DNA of 64,000 nt from positions 43,659,050-43,723,049 of the forward strand of contig OY292277.1 of the NCBI GenBank assembly GCA_958496175.1, written 5' to 3'. Source of the DNA: Sisyra terminalis (lineage: Eukaryota > Arthropoda > Insecta > Neuroptera > Sisyridae). Numbering within the stretch: the stretch's first letter is position 1; each line of letters starts with the position of its first letter. Below are positions 12,301 to 23,600 of the stretch, piece by piece. Below the pieces are notes generated by a model, which made no database searches, was not told where the DNA came from, and saw only the letters and a list, made by a program, of their open reading frames with translations. Position numbers and translations under genes: made by a program.

Positions 12301-15300
12301 CCCTTCTGTCGCATTCGACGAACCATTAGTTGTGCTTATTTCACAATCGTATAACCAATTCGCTTCGACATCACGCCACGTGCAAAAGCTCAAGTATTTA
12401 ACGGCAATCGGATGTGTGTCTTTAAATGTTAAAAAACTGAGCTTTTCGCCCTCGTTTCCCACTTCCAGGAGGCCGTCTGAAGTTTTGGATAGAAAAAAAT
12501 ATATTTTAATTGTCTTTTAAGTTTGAAAGACCACTCAAATATTGGATTTATTTTTGAGTAAATATCTTTGAAATATGAACCTTTGTTGGTTCTCGAAAAT
12601 CAATTAAAACTAACATAAATTTCTGGTCTAGGTCCAATTTGGCTTTTCTTTAAGTTCATTTGGTAAAGTTTATGGCACAATATGTGTCAATATTAATGAT
12701 TTTTAAAATCTCAAAAAATATTCGAATTCCAAATGTCTAATCATTTATAATTTAAAGTTTTGTGAAGCTTTTATATAAAAATCACTCAAGAACAGTGGTT
12801 CTTATCCTAGGTTCAATAATAGTTTTGTTTATTTTGTGTAACTATGTACAAATATACCAATGTTTTGAATTTGTTGAAAGCATATTCTATTTTTCCAATT
12901 AAGAAGGGTTCGATGAATACATTAATGAAACTAATGATGGGCAGTACCTCCAACCATGTTAAGAACCACTGCTTTTGGGTCCCTAGCATCTATAGACTCA
13001 TTAAATTACCTGAAGTAAGATGGATCCAAAAGGATTTCATTTCATGGGCTGATAAGAGATCTGGAGTGGAAACTGTGGCTTTGGTTTGGCCCCGTTGTTG
13101 ACGACGAATATCGGAAAAACTATTTCGACCAGCACCCAAAACGATTTCATAGAGCGGCAAAGAGGGACTCAAGCTTGTGGTTGGGGTTAAAAGGATGTGA
13201 GCATTATTTGGAGTTTGAACGGAAAAGTGAAAATCGACTATGAAATTTTCCAATGGAGTATTTTTCAAGGAACTGATTTCGAAAAATTTCTTATATCCGT
13301 ATCCATCGCGGCTGTAGTACTGTTGGCATTTTTCAGGATCTAAAGTATAAACTATATTAACTTCATGCTTCTATTTGAAAGGAATCTTAATTTCTAGATT
13401 CTTAATACTAAAATAGTTTGAGAATAGTAATTAGTCCTAACTTGGGTCTTTATGGAAACAGTGGATTTATTTCAAGAAAATCTTATTTGAGTTAACCTTT
13501 AAAACATTAATAACAAAAACCTAACATTATATGTTTATTAACCCGTTGAATTCAATACTTTTAATTCTCATATCTAAAATTATAATAATTTCGTTAAGAT
13601 TCAAATGTTACTTCAGTGTTGATATAGCATATGCAACCAAAACTACTTGATTGTTAGATGAATGCCTAAGTAACATTATAAAAAACGGTATTTGCACTTA
13701 TATACGCGTGTGAGAAGTTAAAAGGTTTAAAATCATCAATATAAAATTCCACTAATTTCTATGCAATTAATCGCAAAACTTTGATAGTTTCCACATTTTA
13801 CAAGATAACAATAAATGACTTAAAAGCACACGTCGTTGCGTTCAAATGAGATATCTTTGTGCGCTTGCGCACTAACGCATTTGAGCTTTTTCCATTGTTT
13901 CTAATATTTATTATTGTCATGGCTTAAAAATCTTTAGCGTCATTGCATTGAATATGCTTAAATATGCAGTTGCAGACTTAGTGAACTATTTTTCTTTTAT
14001 TAGGGATTTATTATTAAATACGATCTACAATATTAATTATTTTCTCTTCTAACTTTAAAGATTCAAAAAGTTTTTGTATAATAATGTATACTATATAGTA
14101 TGAAGAAGTCTCAATTGTTTATAAGTGGATCAGTGGTAAATAAAATATTCCTCGATAAATAGCAAGAATCTAAGCTGTTAATATTTTTCATACCAAAAGA
14201 GAAAGGAGAAAGGGAGAAAAAATTCAATTTTATTCAGTTATTGGTAGGGAAGTTATTCAATTTAGATGATTTCAGAAAATTTTAACTTGCAAAAAATGTT
14301 TAACCAACATAATATAGAAAAAAATACACACCAGAGAAGTTATACTTATTTGACGTAATGGAAAAAATATTTTAATTCACTGCTATAGCATCATCCAGTA
14401 GTGCCCAAAAAGCACGTCAGTTTTAAGTAGTGTGTAATAATTAAAATTGTCAATTTTAAACATAATTTTTGCTTTTTTTTTTTAATTGTTATTTACCGTC
14501 GCTTTATACCTACTAAGGTCTTTTAGCGACTCTAGGGTTAATTAAATCCGTTATCGAGAAATATTGAAAATTTGCACGATACGAGGATCGAACCCACTAC
14601 CTACTAGTTTTGGAGCAGTCACCTAGACCACTCGGCTACCAGTAGGCTAATTTTTGCTTTTGATCTCAATATAATAGGTAAATGTATGTATGGCGGCAAA
14701 GCCAGAGAACAAAGAATGTAAACACATACATGAGAGAGTATTAGAGATATAATAATTAATGTCTCAATTTTGAACTAACTGATCATTGTCATTGGTTTCA
14801 ACTGTCATTTCATTTTCATTAAATTGCCAATTTTTGTTATCTGTAAGTTAAGTCAGTGTTGGGCTGTGAATATTTCCTAGGAAGTTACTAGTTTTCAAAT
14901 ATTAGATCAAATTGGTGGTTCATGTTCCTTTTAGCGACATCAATATTTGGTAACGTTGCATTTTCTACTTTGCTTTTCATTAAATTCGCGATTTTTTTGT
15001 TAATTCAATTTTAATATCGTATAATTTGCACTTTTGTTGGTAAATTGTTATTATGTTCTGATTTACTTGCGAGAAAATTTAAAAACAAAGTAAAAATGCA
15101 AAGTTGCCAGATATTGACGGCGTTAAAAAGGACATGAGTTAAATTGGCTATTTATACAAATTGCATGTATACACAGTTGGCTTTTTGTACATATTGTGTT
15201 GTATTTCAGAATATTATACACAATTGACTACTTACTCATTGTTTCGAATGAATTAACTGTTTATCATTACAGCATGCGCCAATTTTCGAAAAATACTTAT

Positions 15301-17518
15301 CGAAAACATTTGCCATATAGAAGTGGATTGTAGTCATAAACTATCATTTATAGATATGAATAAACAGTCAATTGCATATATATACAGTTTGTCTAAATAG
15401 TGAATTTTGTGTAGGATAAAGTGGGACTTAAAGGTCCACGGATATAAAGGTCCACCATGAGTATCTAAAATACTAGTGACATATTGCTCTATTTAACTAT
15501 AATGGTAAGGATGAAGAAGTGTAAGAATCATTTCGAGACCACCCTGGCAGTTGAGTTACATCACAGATAGGAGATTTTCGACGGCACTTCGATATTTTTA
15601 CGAAAGTAAAATTTTTAATTATTTTTCTTTTCGGTTTCCAACAGTAATATTGCTTTGACTAGACTAAAACATAATTTAATTGTGTATGAGATTTAGTGGT
15701 ATTTCAGGATTTATTATTAGTTTTTAGCTAATTTAAACAGTAAACTAGTTATAACCTAGTAAAAACACTTGAACATAATTGGAGTAAAAAGGTCCACGTG
15801 GACATTTTACTTACTCAGCCACGTGAAGGTTGGATTAATAAATTTTGGCCCATGAAAACTGTATTTCTAACCGAGGGTTCGTTTACTTCGTTTGTTATAA
15901 TTGTGATTCAGGAAATGATAAGTTTAAGTTAAGATAAAGGTATAAAAAAATATTCCTTATGTTACAATTGATGTCAATATTATTATTAAGAAAGTAGAGT
16001 TTTATGTTATGTTTAAAATGGCTGTAATAAAATTTTCCAAATGAAAATCCAGAAATATTTCATTGATTCAAATACTGTTATTAATTCATAACACCTGTCA
16101 GATGATTAAAATAAATACAAGACCTTTTTGCCCCTTAGTAGGGGCAAAAAGAGACAGACGACAAGGTCTAGAAAAAATGTAAGACAAACTTCAATATGTA
16201 TGATTCCATTAAAAATTAAATTAAACAAAACCAGATATTTGTTTGTTTGGTAAGCATTATACGTTTAAAATTAATAGATAATAGGTTTCCACAATATAAT
16301 ACGGAATAGTAAAATTGGACCTTTAAACCCCACCCTACCCTACCTGCAACATGTTTAATTAATGACATAGTAAAAATTAAATTAATGCAATAGTAATATT
16401 ATGTTTTTTCGACCCGTTTATATCTATGTATTAAAACTGATTTTTAATTCAAATACAGAATAATATAATGCAATATAATGTATCAATTGACTTTCCTTGC
16501 ATTATTGTTACTATTGCATTAAATAATTTCAAAAAAATACCTTATTTTAAAATGTATTTAAACTATTTTGTATTAGATAGATGATAAAATTCAGATCTCA
16601 GCTTTTATTAAACAAGAAGACAATTCAGGTTGTTTAAGATCGGTTTTTTTTATTAAAATTTTTTTTAATATTCAAATTAGCTACGTTTCGTTACGTATTG
16701 TAACTTCATCAGACTTCTTGAATCACAAAAAATATAATAGTTTCAATTTTAAACAGTAAAAAAGTTTATTTGTTGAATTTAAAATGAAACTATTATATTT
16801 TTTGTAATTCAAGAAGCCTGATGAAGTTATGATACGTAACGAAACGTAGCTTATTTGAATATTAAAAAATCGTAAATAAAAAAATTGATCTTAAGCAACC
16901 TTAATTGTTTTCTTATATATTGTGTATTAATATGAATAAAGTTCCAACTATAAAATTTGAAAATTGTTAAGTTCGACGGTGTTTTAAAAATAAAATAACA
17001 ACTGATGTTAAGTTTTACTTTGCTGTCGATAAATTCAGTTGGTTTCCCTTACCAAAAACATTTGCTAGCAATCGACTTGATCGACTCGATTGCGTTTTTT
17101 AGTACTATCAAAATCGCTCTCATAATTGACTAGCTTCTGAAGTTGCTCGTAAATCGTTTACGAGCAACTTCCTACTGTAGCTATGGTGTCATCTTTTATA
17201 AAAAAATATGATTATAACTTCAGAAAGTATATTAAAGTAAGTTTATTCTTTTTAAGATTTACAGTCTTTTGAAATACATCAAACTTAACATTTTTAAAGT
17301 GATTTATATTTATTAATTTTCACAAATGAAAACTATCGGTTGCAACTAAATTTCTGAATTTTCGGTTTTATGAATTCGTTCAGTTTTTATAAATTATCAT
17401 TTGAAATGAAAATACCTATTGAATATCGTTGCTCGTTGCACTCATGACACCAATTTTTCCCAATCAACGATGCAATTATTACAACAAAAACACAACCGCC
17501 AGCCATTGTCTGTTGCAT
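6316..17518 (-). CDS. FAMeT-domain / Cys-loop ligand-gated ion channel fusion protein
   Basis: Ten phase-consistent exons: 17416-17518, 13010-13339, 12157-12476, 12048-12092, 9894-10000, 9164 (or 9188)-9383, 8909-9107, 8698-8850, 6518-6693 and 6316-6447, giving about 594 residues. Residues 1-25 are a signal peptide. Residues about 40-189 match the farnesoic acid O-methyltransferase-like domain (YSRDGYGYKKF, YEIVLGAGRN, FWIHLTSDGLLEVGNEGE, NWLYDC). Residues about 213-430 are a Cys-loop ligand-binding domain (WEDLKIQWNP; GNVFWLPF; Cys336 and Cys351 framing NWPIDSQ). Four membrane segments follow at about 433-455, 461-481, 496-516 and 570-592. No vicinal cysteine pair is seen, so it is not an alpha-type nicotinic subunit. 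The FAMeT domain is now mostly regarded as a binding module rather than a proven methyltransferase. Ligand and ion selectivity cannot be read. The main uncertainty is the donor of exon 6; either choice keeps the frame. Confidence 0.85.
6767..7820. mobile_element. hAT-like element with TCCGACCG termini, copy 1
   Basis: The ends are TAGTGTCCGACCGG and, inverted, TAAAATCCGACCGA. Runs of CCGAAAC/GTTTCGG follow in each arm. An 8-bp duplication with one mismatch flanks it (TTTATATC at 6759-6766, TTTAGATC at 7821-7828). It lies in the intron between channel exons 8 and 9 and contains a SINE at about 7100-7272. A degenerate second copy is at 46616-47297. Confidence 0.8.
7100..7272 (+). mobile_element. 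tRNA-derived SINE, copy 1
   Basis: The head reads like a tRNA with box A (TAGCCGAGTGG) and a box B-like GGGTTCTATCC. A unique body (CGTGCAAATTTTCAAT, then CTCGATAACGGATTTAATTA) and an A-rich tail follow. It is nested in the TCCGACCG element. Four more copies occur in the window. Confidence 0.8.
7829..8697. other. Intron sequence, nothing recognised
   Basis: Part of the intron between channel exons 8 and 9. I see no exon, inverted repeat or known family here. Confidence 0.4.
9438..9867. mobile_element. Palindromic inverted-repeat element, family D copy 1
   Basis: Two inverted arms meet near 9660. Each contains TTTGAACAGAAGTTCAAAC-like and GATTGCTTGGCAATC-like blocks. It fills most of the short intron between channel exons 5 and 6. 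The related copy at 49178-50371 is larger because of an insertion at its centre. The arms carry the CTGAKGA/hairpin/GAAA motif described in the findings. Confidence 0.75.
10116..10950. mobile_element. Non-autonomous hAT-like foldback (TAGAGTGGTCC ends)
   Basis: The tips are TAAAGTGGTCC and, inverted, TAGAGTGGTCC. The arms are long imperfect inverted repeats. The flanking 8-bp duplication has one mismatch (ATAAATAC at 10108-10115, GTAAATAC at 10951-10958). It sits in the intron between channel exons 4 and 5. Confidence 0.8.
10959..12047. other. Intron sequence, nothing recognised
   Basis: The rest of the intron between channel exons 4 and 5. Short open frames are present, but none resembles a known protein or has convincing splice context. 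Confidence 0.4.
13340..14470. other. Intron sequence, nothing recognised
   Basis: The 3' part of the large first intron of the channel gene (13340-17415). No repeat family or exon was recognised in this section. Confidence 0.4.
14471..14648 (-). mobile_element. tRNA-derived SINE, copy 2
   Basis: Reverse-strand copy with a good tRNA-like head (GGTTCGATCC box B, CCGAGTGGTCTAGG box A region), the shared body and a T-rich left end corresponding to the A tail. It lies in the first intron of the channel gene. Confidence 0.85.
14915..15141. mobile_element. MITE (GCAAYGTTGC family), copy 2
   Basis: A short palindromic element. It starts GGTTCATGTTCCTTTTAGC and ends with the inverse (AAAAAGGACATGAG). 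The paired inner blocks are GGTAACGTTGCATTTTCTAC and its complement-like GTAAAAATGCAAAGTTGCC. Confidence 0.7.
15411..16343. mobile_element. Inverted-repeat DNA element (CTTAAAGGTCCA family)
   Basis: The left end GTAGGATAAAGTGGGACTTA and the right end, inverted (GTAGGGTAGGGTGGGGTTTA), share termini followed by AAAGGTCCA. Extra internal AAGGTCCACG copies occur, and a perfect small hairpin with TTTTGCCCC/GGGGCAAAA lies near 16127-16151. No coding region is visible and the superfamily was not determined. Confidence 0.6.
16576..16918. mobile_element. Foldback element family E, copy 1, with about 11-bp target duplication
   Basis: The arms are inverted around 16760. Each holds GCTACGTTTCGTTACGTA-type and ACAATTCAGGTTG-type blocks. 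It is flanked by ATTTTGTATTA (16565-16575) and ATTGTGTATTA (16919-16929), 10 of 11 identical. A 10-11 bp duplication with long arms suggests a Mutator-like origin. Other copies are at about 27862-28165 and 50591-50850. Confidence 0.75.
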
Positions 17519-17579
17519 AAAAATATCACCAACATTGAGAAAATGTCACCAACAGACAAATCCATTCAATATCTCGTTG

Positions 17580-17585
17580 TTTATT
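17580..17585 (-). terminator. Candidate polyadenylation signal of the 5'-nucleotidase-like gene
   Basis: AATAAA on the minus strand lies about 87 bases after the stop codon and 62 bases before the start codon of the next gene (17518). The transcripts of the two genes must therefore nearly touch. Confidence 0.5.
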
Positions 17586-17672
17586 TCCGCTTAGTCGCGA
17601 TAAATTTTGATAATAATAATTTTAATTAAAAATATTCCACGCAATTCTCACAAACCACCATCATTGTTTCAT

Positions 17673-20600
17673 CTAATATTGTTTCATCCATATAAGCGGC
17701 ACACAAAAGAAAAAAACGCAATAACTCATTCGAATCATTGGACCATTATTGAGAAGTTGGCTGTTGTTGCGTAGTGTTAAATATTCGCTATCGGTTAATT
17801 TTGTTTTATTCTTATACAAAGACATGAATTCTTCATTTTCCATAACTACATACTCCACTTGTATTAAATAATCACACAGACAGGCCACCGTGTGGATGTT
17901 TTGGAATTCCCAATTTGTTGTTAAAGTTCCGAAAATGTTGTAGTACGGATTGTCGACGTATTGGAGCAAAAAATCGGTGATTAAAATCAAAAGATAATCG
18001 TTTGGTTGAATCGGATTATACTTCTGAATTGTGCAAGCAGTGCACAAATATGTTACGGTCGTGGGATTTTTTTCGAATGGTTTATCGAAATCAAACTGGA
18101 ATTTAAGACCGATAAAATGGAGCATATTAGAATTGTCGCTGGCCAACGATTGGTTCATTGACATTCGAATTGCTTTGTATAGATCTTTACCGAGAATTCG
18201 TACTTTGAAGAGATTTTGTCGTTTGATTGATCGCAAAACTGCTCTACGGGTGATAACAGATTTATTACTCTGCAGTTCATTTTTAAATATATGGCTTCCC
18301 ACCACAGCGATTGTACAATCCGTCCAAAATTGGCCATAATTCTTAAACTGGTAATGGTCAATGATCGTATACAGCAACATTTCAGATAAATGACAGTGCG
18401 TTATATGGCAATGGTCTGATTTCATTGAAATTTTATTTATAGCAATCGCAGTTTGCAACTTAATCTCAACTTTGTTCCAGCATTCCATCAACCATTTATG
18501 AATTCTCAAAGAATTATTCAAATTTTTGATAAAATCCATCGAATATTTTTTTGCTGGGATATGTTCATGGGTATAATTATTGATAGTTGCATCCAAATAA
18601 TAAGAAATTTGAATTATATTCAGTTTCTTCGTAGATGGGTGTGTAAAAAACACTGGAATTTTCTTCTCCGGAGGAGACGATTCAAATTCAACAAAATCAG
18701 AAATGATCGAATGCATTTTCGGGGAATCATCCAAGTACAAATTTTGGAATTTCGGCCCGTAATGACCGCCAAGAATTATTGAAATATACGGAACGTTCTT
18801 AGCAATTTTTCGATCTATATCGATGGTTGATTGACTCAGGGCAATTATGGTGTGAACACCTACCTTACGGAGTTTGTACACCTCCCTTTTGATCGCGACG
18901 AGTTCGTCTTCGAACTCCACGTCGCTTATGTTCCCAATAAGATCGGATTCCCGTGTTATATATGCGACGACTCCTATGGAAAGTTTTGATCTAATAAGCG
19001 TTTGTTTTTTCCTTATCCGTTGATTTCTTGGCAAGTGCCATAGCGGAGAGCTGGGCTTAATTATCATGTTGGAACACACCACCGGAACGTTTATCAGTTT
19101 TAGATACTTGGCCAAGGTTTCCATTCCTTTTTCAAAATCGTAAATACCCAGACCCTACAAAAGAAAAGAGACAAACAATGAAAGTTTGGAAACAGGCCGA
19201 CATTTTTCCAGGAAGAGAAAGGAAAATGGAGGAAAGAAGAGATTTCACCAAGAATGGTAGTTGATATTCTAAATCTATATCTATACTAATATACGAAATT
19301 CCAACGTATGCCTGTACATTTTCATTTTGAACATTTTAGGACCTGTGTCAAGTTAGCACCCGACTTTTACAAATTAAAATTTTAAATATATTTTTAGATT
19401 GCCTTTTGTGTGCACTTGATTGTACCGAAAAAATTTTCGTTTGTACCTCAACCGAAGTAATGAGTTCGATTCTAGTATCGTGCAAATTTTCAATATTTCT
19501 CGATAGCGGTTTTAATTAACTTAGAGTCGCTAAAGGACCTTAGCAGTTATAAAGCGACGGTAAATAACAATTAAAAAAAAATTATAATGTATTATCTATT
19601 ATCTTTATTATTTAAACCTGACGATTATATTTTATTTCTTTAATAAAGTTTACAAAATGAGTCTATCTATATGTATTTGTGGTTAAAAATATAAACATCA
19701 TTATTTACTCTTCATGACAATGAACTAAAACCAACATACAGCATTTTTGATTATACTAAAGTAGCTTTTAAAAACGTCTGCCTACCTTGCCTAAACGTCT
19801 GTGCACGCCACTGTAAGTAGCCTATTATGAGTGGGTAATTGTGTTGTATCTTAATATCAAATTTCATTAAATTCGTTTGATCCGTTCTTTAGTTAAAAAG
19901 ATACACACAGACAAAAATTTTAAAAATGTTAAATTTGGAATAAGGTCCTCTTGAAACAAATATTTATCCTACAATTACCTCTGTCAAGTTAGCACCTGAC
20001 TTTTACAAATTAAAATTTTAAATATATTTTTCGATTGCCTTTTGTTTGTACTTGAATGTACCAAAAAAAATTTTGTTTGTACCTCAATCGAAAAAAAAGT
20101 TATTAAATTTTTAAAAATCGATAGCCCCCCATTGTTAGTTTTTTCAAAAAAATTAACGGCCATAGATAGGCCTTGACACGTAGAGGATTGTACCGAAAAA
20201 AAATTGTTTCTAACTTTAACCCAAAAAAAATTATGAGCGAATTTGTGAATGCACTTATTCCATTGAAAATAGAGTTCCGGCTACTACGGATTTTCCTTGA
20301 GAGATTTTCCAAATCCAAAGGTGGTACAATCTAGCTACGGAGGCGCTAAGGATTTTACTGAAAAAATTATTCTTCTAACTCTATTCCAACGGTAGTTATA
20401 AAGGATTTTGTATGGGTAATTAGACTTATTACTTCATTGTTGAAATTGCAAAAACGGTCATAACTTTGAATCTATTGAGGTACAAACGAATTTTTTTACG
20501 GATTCTTTCGGGTGCTGGTCTCTAGTTGATAGTACCAGTTGAATTTTTGTCTGTACCTAAACCGGAAAGAAAATAGAGTTTTCCGACTACTACGGATTTT

Positions 20601-23600
20601 CCTTGAGAGATTTTCCAAATCCAAAGGTGGTACAATCTAACTACGGATTGTACCGAAAAAATTATCCTTCTAACTTTATTCCAACGGTAGTTATAAAGTA
20701 TTTTGTATGAGTAATTAGACTAAAATTACTTTATTGCAGTTTAAATAAAAAAGTAATGAGAGTCTAATTACCCATACAAAATCCTTTATAACTACCGTTG
20801 GAATAGAGTTAGAAGAATAATTTTTTCAGTACAATCCTTAGCGCCTCCGTAGCTAGATTGTACCGCCTTTGGATTTGGAAAATCTCTCAAGGAAAATCCG
20901 TAGTAGCCGGAACTCTATTTTCAATGGAATAAGTGCATTCACAAATTCGCTCATAATTTTTTTTTGGGTTAAAGTTAGAAACAATTTTTTTTCGGTACAA
21001 TCCTCTACGTGTCAAGGCCTATCTATGGCCGTTAATTTTTTAAAAAAATCTAACAATGGGGGGCTATCGATTTTTAAAAATTTAATAACTTTTTTTTCGA
21101 TTGAGTTACAACCAAAAATTTTTTTGGTACATTCAAGTACAAACAAAAGGCAATCGAAAAATATATTTAAAATTTTAATTTGTAAAAGTCAGGTGCTAAC
21201 TTGACAGAGGTAATTGTAGGATAAATATTTGTTTCAAGAGGACCTTATTCCAAATTTAACATTTTTAAAATTTTTGTCTGTGTGCATCTTTTTAACTAAA
21301 GAACGGATCAAACGAATTTAATGAAATTTGATATTAAGATACAACACAATTACCCACTCAGAATAGGCTACTTACTTTTTTATTTTTTATTAAAATAAAT
21401 ATAATTTTTTTCAAATTAACAGGAACATTCCCAGTTAACATCCTGTTCCTGATTAATAGCGACCTTAGGAGTGAATTAACCAAAAGAACAATACGATTTC
21501 GAGGGACAAAAACAGTCAAAATAAAAATGTGTTTACAAATATCTATGTATGTTCAAAAACTCATGAATTAGTGAGATTTTTAGAACATAAATTCATGGCG
21601 ATAAATCCAAATATATAAAATAAAAGTATATTTAAAAATACGCTCTTCTGTCATAATTAAATATTTGTGTGTATTTTTTAATGTCCATATTGATCATTAG
21701 AAAAGTATAAATTTTAGTGAAATCAATGAATCAGTTACACAAATCGACTTCAAGGGAAATGAAATTCATCAGCTTTTCTTATAATATGTAAAATCATAAG
21801 ATCCAAGATTAAGTAATTATTTATAAATACGGCAATAATATTCAATTTAACCGGGTGTAAATGGAAAAATAAAATTTTCTTAAAAAAAGTATCTACTACA
21901 AGAATATTCTATCAACATTTTCTTATGTCGTTGAAAATCGTTCAATTTACGACAGATTTTTTTTAAAACCTTAAACATCCGAATTCTAATTTTACAAGAC
22001 GCAAATGAATTTATAACTACAATGATAATTGTCTATAAATTTAGAATTTAATTATTGAACTTTTTCATATAGATACAAATATGTAACGTGTGTGTTGTTT
22101 TGACACAAAACGTCAAATTAATTATTTGAAATTTCTGATTGGCTTATTAAATATAAGATTGGCGGAATTACCCGAAACAACTATAAGCATTTGCTTCAAT
22201 AAGGAATGCTCACTGACCAATTGCTTATAAAAGTTCGTCTTAAGAACTGACTGTGAATATATGCTGTCTTAAGAAAATCTTATTCAAATAAGACGATCTT
22301 ATTCAAGAATTTCTTAAGTCCGTGCTTAAGCGACGACTATGAATACCGGCCTTAGGGTGTGCTTAAAAATGTATACTCTGATATTTATATATCTGAAAAA
22401 GGTTAAGTTAAGTTTATAGGTGAACTTTAAGTGTTTTGGCTTTCACATATTGTGTAAGCCTGAAAATCTGAAATACGTATTCACAAATAAATACATTAAT
22501 GAGCGAATACCTCCTTAAATTTGGCGAACTAAAAGAAAATACCGGCATTTTTGTGAACTAAAGTTCACAGTTCGCATTGACAGGGAAAGAATGGCAATTT
22601 AAAAAGGGGGGTGGGGGTGTTTAGAATGTTAAATATACACATAGTTAGTCATAAAGATAACAGAAATTTAAAATACTCTTCCAGAGAAAAAGGCATACGC
22701 CATCGTGTATGGTGAACTAGAGACTATCCAATATGGTTTTATTATGTAGTTAAAATTCAGGTATTTCAATAATAATTGTATAGTTACACAATGGTTATAC
22801 TTGATTATGGAGGAACTGGGTTTTATGCAATTGTACAAATTTTAATTACACGGTAGTGTTGTTCATTGCGGGAGGGTAATAGTTTTGAGAAAAAGGTTCA
22901 TTCTGGAGTCAAGACAATGAAATGGGATTTCTACTAATATTCTAAATCTACACCCTTAATTTCTGTTATTTTGACGTGAATGTTTTTTGAAAATTAATTG
23001 ATCATTATATACAACTATTTTATTCTAAGTAACAGTTTATTAAATGTGTCTTTTCAAAGTTGACAAAATAGTGTTTTTAAGTATGATTATGTTTTTCGTA
23101 AAAGAAATAAGAAAAATAATAATTTTCATATGCCACTACAAATAGCAAATTTAAATAGAAAATATAATCTACACCTACGTTACGCAGACGAAGTCGCGGG
23201 GATCAGCTAGTCCTGCTATAAATTTATTTTGTTTCTAAAATTATTGATATTGGTCTTTAAACATATGTGAGGCATATTAAGTAAAAGACATCATATTCAA
23301 AATATTTTTTTAAGGAAAAGTATGAAAATTATCAGAGAAAAAAGAGAGAATAATTGTGATTTGATTAGAAATTTAAAAAAAAAAAACGATTTTGTATTTT
23401 TGTTGGTGAAATTGAATCAGAAAAATTTCATGAATTATTCCAGAGATAAATATTTATAGTAGGTATCCTTTTTTACTATACATATAGTAAAGTCAAATTT
23501 CATTACAAACCATTGCCGTAAATTGCAGTTCGTTAATCAGGTCTGCCGTTATAGTTTCGTTGACCAAATCTATGTTGCTGGACCCACCGAAATTGTTACC

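Noticed and set aside
16690..16830. Active hammerhead ribozyme in family E
   Set aside because: Core boxes are present but an extra base separates CTGATGA from stem II, and a convincing stem I/III pair with a cleavage site was not found. Kept only as a motif-level finding.
18031..18782. Plus-strand open frames of about 100 codons
   Set aside because: Antisense shadows of the large nucleotidase-like exon, whose protein family is clear on the minus strand.
20103..21204. Two open frames starting with the same MDLENLSRKIRS peptide on opposite strands
   Set aside because: They are the two arms of the palindrome read outward. A third relative sits in the foldback at 56067-57316. Non-coding terminal repeats.
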